DNA of 64,000 bases from Mycobacterium arosiense ATCC BAA-1401 = DSM 45069 (GTDB taxonomy: Bacteria > Actinomycetota > Actinomycetes > Mycobacteriales > Mycobacteriaceae): positions 1-64,000 of the forward strand of contig NZ_MVHG01000004.1 of NCBI RefSeq assembly GCF_002086125.1, in the 5' to 3' direction. Positions within the stretch are counted from its first letter, which is position 1, and the number at the start of each line of letters is the position of its first letter. The position numbers and the translations under genes are program-made. Under the pieces are notes generated by a model, which was not told the origin of the DNA, ran no database searches, and saw nothing but the letters and a program-made list of their open reading frames with translations. This document shows, piece after piece, positions 59,681 to 64,000 of the stretch.

Positions 59681-61189
59681 TTACTCGACGGCGGGCGGTT
59701 GCCATCCGTTGGGTGGCAACCGCACCGTGAACTCGGTTCGGCCCGGCGCGCTGTCCACTTCGATCGACCCGTGGTGCGCCTTGACAACCGCGGAGACGAT
59801 CGCCAAACCCAATCCGGTGCTGCCGCCCTTGCGCGAACGCGACGAGTCGCCACGGGCGAACCGTTCGAAAACCTCGGATTGCAGCGCCGCCGGGATGCCT
59901 GGTCCGTTGTCGATCACCTGCAGCACGGTGTGCGATGGCTCGGTGCTCAACCGCGTGGTGACGACGGTGCCCGCCCCGGTGTGGACGCGGGCGTTGGCAA
60001 GCAGATTGGTCAGCACCTGGTGGAGCCGCGCCGCATCGCCGGTGACGACCACCGGTTCTTCGGGCAGGTCGAGTTCCCATTGATGATCGGGTCCGGCGAC
60101 GTGTGCGTCGTTGACCGCATCCACGGCCAACCGCGACAGATCCACCGGTTCGCGTTCCAACGGCCGGCCCGAGTCCAACCGGGCCAGCAGTAGCAGGTCC
60201 TCGACGAGGCGCGTCATCCGCTCGGTCTCGGATGCCACCCGGCTCATCGCCTGCGCCACCGCCTCGCGATCGTCGCCCATCCGCTGGGTCAGTTCGGTGT
60301 ACCCGCGGATCGCCGCAAGCGGTGTGCGCAGCTCGTGACTGGCATCGGCGACGAACTGGCGAACCCGTGTCTCGCTGGCCTGCCGCGCCGACAGCGCGGC
60401 GGCGATGTGGTCCAGCATCTGGTTGAGGGCGGCGCCGAGCTGCCCCACCTCGGTGGCGGGATTGGCATCGGATTCGTCTACGCGCACCGGCAATTCGACC
60501 TCGCCGCGCGCCAGCGGCAGGCCGGCCACCTTGCTCGCGGTTTGCGCGACGCGACGCAACGGCGCCAGCGCCCGCCGGATGATGATCACGCCGGCCGTGG
60601 TGGCGGCGACCAGCGCGATGATCGTGACGATGCCGAAGATGACCAGCATCCGCATCAGGGTGGCGTCGATGTTGGCCATCGACAGACCGGTGACGATGAC
60701 GTCTCCGCCATTTCGGCTCGGGGCGGCGACCACCCGGTAACGGCCCAGCCCGTCCAGGTTCAGCGTGACCGGCTTGCGGCTGCCGGCGATCCCGGACAGC
60801 TGCCGCTGGGCGGTGGGGCTCAGCTCGGCCCGGTCGCCGCTGCTCGTGGTGTAACCGGCGTCCACCGTGTCGCCGTGGCTGACCACCGCCGCCACCATGC
60901 CCGCCGGCTGGCCCGGGGCATCGAGGAACCGCGGACCGGGACCCGGCCGTGGATAGACGTGCTGATGCCGCCAGCCCGAATGCGGCGGCTCGGGGTACAT
61001 GAGCGCCGAGCGATAGGAGGTTCCGGCCAGCTGGCCGTCGAGCTGGGCAACCAGGTGGTGGAGCAGCGCCAATTCGGTCGCCGCGGTGATGCCGACGCAG
61101 ACGATGGCCAGGACGACGACCTGTCCGACCAGCAGCCGCAGTCGCAGCGACCAGACCCTTCGCGTGTCAGCGGGCCGGCTTGAGGACAT
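59681..61189 (-). CDS. tcrY: Two-component sensor histidine kinase TcrY
   Basis: The 502-residue kinase has a first TM helix (residues 20-42), an extracellular sensor region (45-175), a second TM (180-205), a HAMP domain and the H-box with His285 in ASHELRTPLAAIRGY. The ATPase domain shows NLLANARVHT, DNGPGIP and GLGLAIV. It overlaps the tcrX gene by 23 bases. It autophosphorylates and passes phosphate to TcrX; low iron or starvation links have been reported for the pair in M. tuberculosis. Its end meets the lpqH end one base apart. Confidence 0.92.
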   Translation of the reverse strand: MSSSRPADTRRVWSLRLRLLVGQVVVLAIVCVGITAATELALLHHLVAQLDGQLAGTSYRSALMYPEPPHSGWRHQHVYPRPGPGPRFLDAPGQPAGMVAAVVSHGDTVDAGYTTSSGDRAELSPTAQRQLSGIAGSRKPVTLNLDGLGRYRVVAAPSRNGGDVIVTGLSMANIDATLMRMLVIFGIVTIIALVAATTAGVIIIRRALAPLRRVAQTASKVAGLPLARGEVELPVRVDESDANPATEVGQLGAALNQMLDHIAAALSARQASETRVRQFVADASHELRTPLAAIRGYTELTQRMGDDREAVAQAMSRVASETERMTRLVEDLLLLARLDSGRPLEREPVDLSRLAVDAVNDAHVAGPDHQWELDLPEEPVVVTGDAARLHQVLTNLLANARVHTGAGTVVTTRLSTEPSHTVLQVIDNGPGIPAALQSEVFERFARGDSSRSRKGGSTGLGLAIVSAVVKAHHGSIEVDSAPGRTEFTVRLPPNGWQPPAVE

Positions 61190-61871
61190 ACCCCGCGCCG
61201 CGCAGCGTGTGGATCATCGGTTCCCGGCCGTTGTCGATCTTCTTGCGCAGGTAGGAAATGTAGAGCTCGACGATGTTGGATCGGCCGCCGAAGTCGTAAC
61301 TCCATACCCGGTCCAGGATCTGGGCCTTGCTAAGCACCCGCTTGGAGTTGCGCATCATGAATCGCAAAAGCTCAAACTCGGTGGAGGTCAACGAGATTGG
61401 CTCGCCGGCGCGGGTGACCTCGTGGCTGTCCTCGTCGAGCACCAGATCCCCGACCACCAGCTGTGCGCCGCTGTCCACCGTGGTCACCCCGGTGCGGCGC
61501 AACAGCGCCCGTAGACGCAGCACGACCTCTTCGATGCTGAACGGTTTGGTGACGTAGTCGTCGCCACCGGCCGTCAACCCGGCGATGCGGTCTTCGACGG
61601 CGTCCTTGGCGGTCAGCAGCAGCACCGGCAGCTGCGGGTTCTCCTCGCGCAGCTTGTGCAAGACGTCGAGCCCGCTCATATCGGGCAGCATCACGTCGAG
61701 AACGACCACGTCGGGCCGCTGGGAGCGAGCGGAAGCGATGGCGGACGCGCCGTCACCGGCGGTGGAGATGTTCCAGCCCTCGTACCGCAGGGCCATCGAC
61801 ACCATATCGGCCAGGACGGATTCATCGTCCACGACCAAAACGTTGATGGGGTTGCCGTCCGCACGGCACAT
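61167..61871 (-). CDS. tcrX: OmpR-family response regulator TcrX
   Basis: Starting at the ATG of MCRADGNPINVLVVDDE gives 234 residues, the length of TcrX; a GTG 12 codons upstream is possible. The receiver domain has the acidic pair VDDE, the phosphorylation site Asp59 in VVLDVMLPD, and the Thr and Lys switch in LLLTAKD and YVTKPF. The DNA-binding winged helix ends with SNIVELYISYLRKKI and RGAGYVLKP. It regulates transcription in partnership with TcrY. Confidence 0.92.
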   Translation of the reverse strand: MCRADGNPINVLVVDDESVLADMVSMALRYEGWNISTAGDGASAIASARSQRPDVVVLDVMLPDMSGLDVLHKLREENPQLPVLLLTAKDAVEDRIAGLTAGGDDYVTKPFSIEEVVLRLRALLRRTGVTTVDSGAQLVVGDLVLDEDSHEVTRAGEPISLTSTEFELLRFMMRNSKRVLSKAQILDRVWSYDFGGRSNIVELYISYLRKKIDNGREPMIHTLRGAGYVLKPAR

Positions 61872-61968
61872 GACAACCCGCTCTACCGAGGCTCGGGGCT
61901 GCGTCACAAGTTCCAGTATCCGCCGACGGCTGAGTAACGCCTATGCCGAACCTATGCGTGTCCTGTGA

Positions 61969-62007
61969 AACGGATCGCGCGACTGCCGGGCAGTCGCGCG
62001 ATCCGTT
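61969..62007. terminator. Strong hairpin terminator
   Basis: Nineteen-base perfect arms flank a single G: AACGGATCGCGCGACTGCC and its exact complement. The stem lies 14 bases past the end of the leftward DUF6131-like gene and about 100 bases before tcrX. No long T-run follows on either strand, as often in mycobacterial terminators. It would insulate the small-gene unit from tcrXY. Confidence 0.8.
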
Positions 62008-62021
62008 CTTGGGTCAAGCCG

Positions 62022-62177
62022 TTAATACCAATAGCGCCGGCCGGCGACCGGGCGGCCGATCGAGCCCAGGATCCACAGGATCGCGCCGATGACCAGCAGC
62101 ACGATGCCCAGCGTGGTCAGGACAGGTACGTGGAAAAAATATCCGAGAATGAGCAGGACAATCCCTAAGATAACCAT
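62022..62177 (-). CDS. Small hydrophobic DUF6131-type membrane protein
   Basis: The 51-residue product MVILGIVLLILGYFFHVPVL is two short membrane helices with a conserved tail (LGSIGRPVAGRRYWY). AAAGGAAG lies six bases before the ATG. Short proteins of this pattern (DUF6131) are common in mycobacteria, usually near stress genes, with no known function. A strong hairpin terminator follows. Confidence 0.8.
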   Translation of the reverse strand: MVILGIVLLILGYFFHVPVLTTLGIVLLVIGAILWILGSIGRPVAGRRYWY

Positions 62178-62200
62178 GTCGACTTCCTTTGAGTGAGCGG

Positions 62201-62428
62201 TTAGAGGTTGATCAATTGCATTGAACTTGGTTGCGGCAGATGGCAATCCGTGACTTTTGGATTGACACCGAAGTAATTCAAGGGTCCGGCGATCACGGTC
62301 ACCGCAACCGTGCCCGCCGAGGCGCATGACGTGTTGTCGTTTTTGAAGTAGTCGCGCTGCCACGCCGCGAAGACTCCGATCAGCAACCACACCAACGCAA
62401 CCGTTCCGATGATCCCGCTGCCACGCAT
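62201..62428 (-). CDS. Small conserved membrane protein
   Basis: The start at MRGSGIIGTVALVWLLIGVF has GGAGG upstream and gives 75 residues; an 18-codon extension is unsupported. One N-terminal helix is followed by an exported part with two cysteines (TSCASAG and VTDCHLP) that could pair, and the GPLNYFGVNPKV motif. This protein is widespread in mycobacteria, function unknown. It is 23 bases ahead of the DUF6131 gene and likely shares its transcript. Confidence 0.8.
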   Translation of the reverse strand: MRGSGIIGTVALVWLLIGVFAAWQRDYFKNDNTSCASAGTVAVTVIAGPLNYFGVNPKVTDCHLPQPSSMQLINL

Positions 62429-62753
62429 CGTGACCTCCAATGTGGACGAGAAGAAGTTTCTCGTGGACGTGAAATTACCCATTCGACTTATGTCTAAACA
62501 TGCAATGGGTTATGCGGCAGTGCTTGTCGGCGCGGCTCGCGGGGCTAAGGGTAAAGGCGAGCCAGGTGGCGGCGCGCTTCTCCGACACCCGGGACAGTCA
62601 GGCGTCTTGAATCAGCTCAGCTAATTCGGTCCTGTTAATTTTTGTCAGTCGACCTGGGATATGCCGTTGAGCCTGCCGCGTCGAGCAGCCATGACGGCGA
62701 GGTAACGACTGCTCGTGACCGTGGTGAGAGACGTTGCCGCCAAGCCGATTTGA
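62429..62753. other. Intergenic stretch without a recognisable gene
   Basis: No frame here has coding character on either strand. The left end includes the ribosome site of the small membrane protein gene. I see no strong inverted repeat, tRNA or obvious promoter consensus in the rest. Confidence 0.6.
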
Positions 62754-63698
62754 TCAGTCCGCTCGCCGCTGCGCGGACACGTAGAGGGTGGGCGGCATCG
62801 AGTCCTCCGCGCCCTGCGGGACGCTGCGGTCATACCGCGCCATCAACTCCGCGAAGGACGCCGTCGTGACATCCCAGCCACGCTCGCGCAGCCACGCGTC
62901 GACCGGCGTGCGCTCCTCGGGGTACCAGAGGTCGTCGAAGTCGGTGATCTCGGCGTTGACCAGTTCGGCGGCCGCCGCCCGTATCCGCCGCATGTCGTCG
63001 CGCTGCCGCTGCACCCGGCCGGGGTCGGTGAAACCCGAGTCGGGCACGTTGGAGGCCAGCCAACTGCCCGCGACACTCAGCGAGTCGATCCGCTCGAACA
63101 GTAGGTCCTGGGCCTGCGCCGGCAGGTAACGAACCAGGCCCTCGGCCGACCAGACGGCGGGCTTGGAGGTGTCAAATCCGGCCTGCTGCAGCGCTTTCGG
63201 CCAATCCTGACGCAGGTCGATCGGAACGTTGACCAGCTGCGCCTTCGGTTGGGCGCCGTGCTCGCGCAGGGTGTTGGATTTGAATTCCAGCACCTTGGGC
63301 TGGTCGAGCTCGTAGACGACCGTGCCGTCGGGCCATGGGAGCCGCCAACTGCGCGCGTCGAGGCCGGCGGCCAGGATCACCACCTGCCGAACGCCGGCGT
63401 CGGCGGCGCCGAGGAAGAACTCGTCGAAGAACGCCGTCCGGGTGGCCATGAAGTCGACCATCAGCTGCAGCCGGTCCCGCAGGTCCGGCTCGATGTCGCC
63501 CGCCTTGGCCAGCAATGCCGGATCGGCGTAGATGCTCCACATGCCCTGGCCCGCGGCGTCGACGAACACCCGCGCGAACGGATCGCTGATCAGCGGGTTT
63601 TCGCTCTCGGTCTCCGCCGCGCGAGCCGCGGCGACACCCAGCGCGGTGGCGCCCACGCTTTGGGTGATCTCCCAGGAATCATCGTCGGTCCGCGGCAT
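62754..63698 (-). CDS. SAM-dependent methyltransferase, leucine carboxyl methyltransferase-like
   Basis: The 314-residue protein is one of the mycobacterial putative S-adenosylmethionine-dependent methyltransferases (Rv3767c-like). Family marks are [17 protein letters not shown], the [14 protein letters not shown] segment, [17 protein letters not shown] for SAM binding and [13 protein letters not shown]. The substrate is unknown. Length and frame are normal. Confidence 0.88.
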   Translation of the reverse strand: MPRTDDDSWEITQSVGATALGVAAARAAETESENPLISDPFARVFVDAAGQGMWSIYADPALLAKAGDIEPDLRDRLQLMVDFMATRTAFFDEFFLGAADAGVRQVVILAAGLDARSWRLPWPDGTVVYELDQPKVLEFKSNTLREHGAQPKAQLVNVPIDLRQDWPKALQQAGFDTSKPAVWSAEGLVRYLPAQAQDLLFERIDSLSVAGSWLASNVPDSGFTDPGRVQRQRDDMRRIRAAAAELVNAEITDFDDLWYPEERTPVDAWLRERGWDVTTASFAELMARYDRSVPQGAEDSMPPTLYVSAQRRAD

Positions 63699-63823
63699 GG
63701 CCAGTTTCCTTCCCGAAAAAGTAAGTTATGCACACTATTCTTCCAGCCACCGCCACCCGGGGCCGTCCGCCGCCGCTGTCCTAGTCTTTTTCCCAGACGG
63801 TCCACAGGTTGCAAGGGAGTGCC

Positions 63824-64000
63824 ATGACGCCCATCCCGTCGCGCACGCCGCAGGAGGTGTTCGCCCACCACGGCGCCGCACTGGCCGCGGGTGACCTCGA
63901 CGAGATCGTCGCGGACTACGCCGGGGATTCCGTGGTGATCAACCCCGCCGGCATCGCCCGCGGCAAGCGCGCCATCCGCGGGGTGTTCGAGGCGTTGCTC
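63824..64000 (+). CDS. SnoaL/NTF2-like protein, 5' part only
   Basis: An ATG with AAGGGAG upstream opens a frame that runs off the window end. The visible 59 residues (TPQEVFAHHGAALAAGDLDE, then VINPAGIARGKRAIRGVFE) match the first helix and strand of the SnoaL/nuclear transport factor 2 fold, used by small enzymes and binding proteins. The catalytic or binding part lies outside the window. Confidence 0.7.
   Translation, partial: MTPIPSRTPQEVFAHHGAALAAGDLDEIVADYAGDSVVINPAGIARGKRAIRGVFEALL

Noticed and set aside
1..64000. CRISPR array or insertion sequence
   Set aside because: No regular spaced repeats and no transposase-like frame with terminal inverted repeats were found.

Overview
The window is a high-GC stretch of a slow-growing Mycobacterium chromosome, most likely from or near the M. 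avium complex. The gene content and order recall the M. tuberculosis H37Rv interval Rv3730c-Rv3768: ligase-type polymerase, ligC, Nudix, tgs2-like acyltransferase, tRNA-Ser, tadA, tyrA, proZWVX, lapA-like, alkyl sulfatase, lpqH, tcrXY, methyltransferase. These orthology calls come from remembered protein sequence and gene order, not from a search. The conserved backbone is interrupted by accessory blocks.

Positions 1-8.85 kb hold the right end of an integrated phage-like element. It is visibly less GC-rich than the host. It contains a tyrosine integrase, two small rightward genes, a divergent control region with a 16-bp palindrome, an excisionase-like HTH protein, a repeat-containing structural protein, a chain of overlapping small genes ending in an HNH endonuclease, then large terminase, portal, scaffold-like protein and major capsid. 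The left end lies outside the window. The right junction appears to sit in the 3' end of the polymerase gene.

Positions 8.85-15.8 kb are backbone with additions: polymerase, ligC, a small secreted protein, a P450, a haloalkane dehalogenase, Nudix and a wax-ester/DGAT enzyme. From 15.8 to 43.1 kb runs a long accessory block ending at tRNA-Ser(CGA). Its parts are: a decayed SDR; a reductase/SDR/TetR operon; prpR with a complete methylcitrate cycle (prpD, prpB, prpC) followed directly by pyruvate carboxylase; a leftward operon of FMN monooxygenase, CoA-transferase and CitE-like lyase; a GntR regulator; a second leftward operon of sulfotransferase, metallo-beta-lactamase-fold hydrolase, glyoxalase-fold protein and luciferase-like oxidoreductase; and a run of exported or glycan-directed proteins (GH-A-type hydrolase, DUF4185 protein, two small secreted proteins, GH6 cellulase).

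Positions 43.2-51.6 kb are conserved housekeeping: tRNA-Ser, tadA and its partner, tyrA, an osmoprotectant-type ABC transporter, a LapA-like membrane protein, a kinase-like phosphotransferase and a histidine phosphatase. From 51.7 to 57.2 kb is a rightward acyl-CoA/SDR operon with an internal TetR gene and a perfect inverted repeat at its promoter. After it comes an alkyl sulfatase gene broken by an apparent one-base deletion, then lpqH, tcrXY, two small membrane proteins, a SAM methyltransferase and the start of a SnoaL-like gene that runs off the end.
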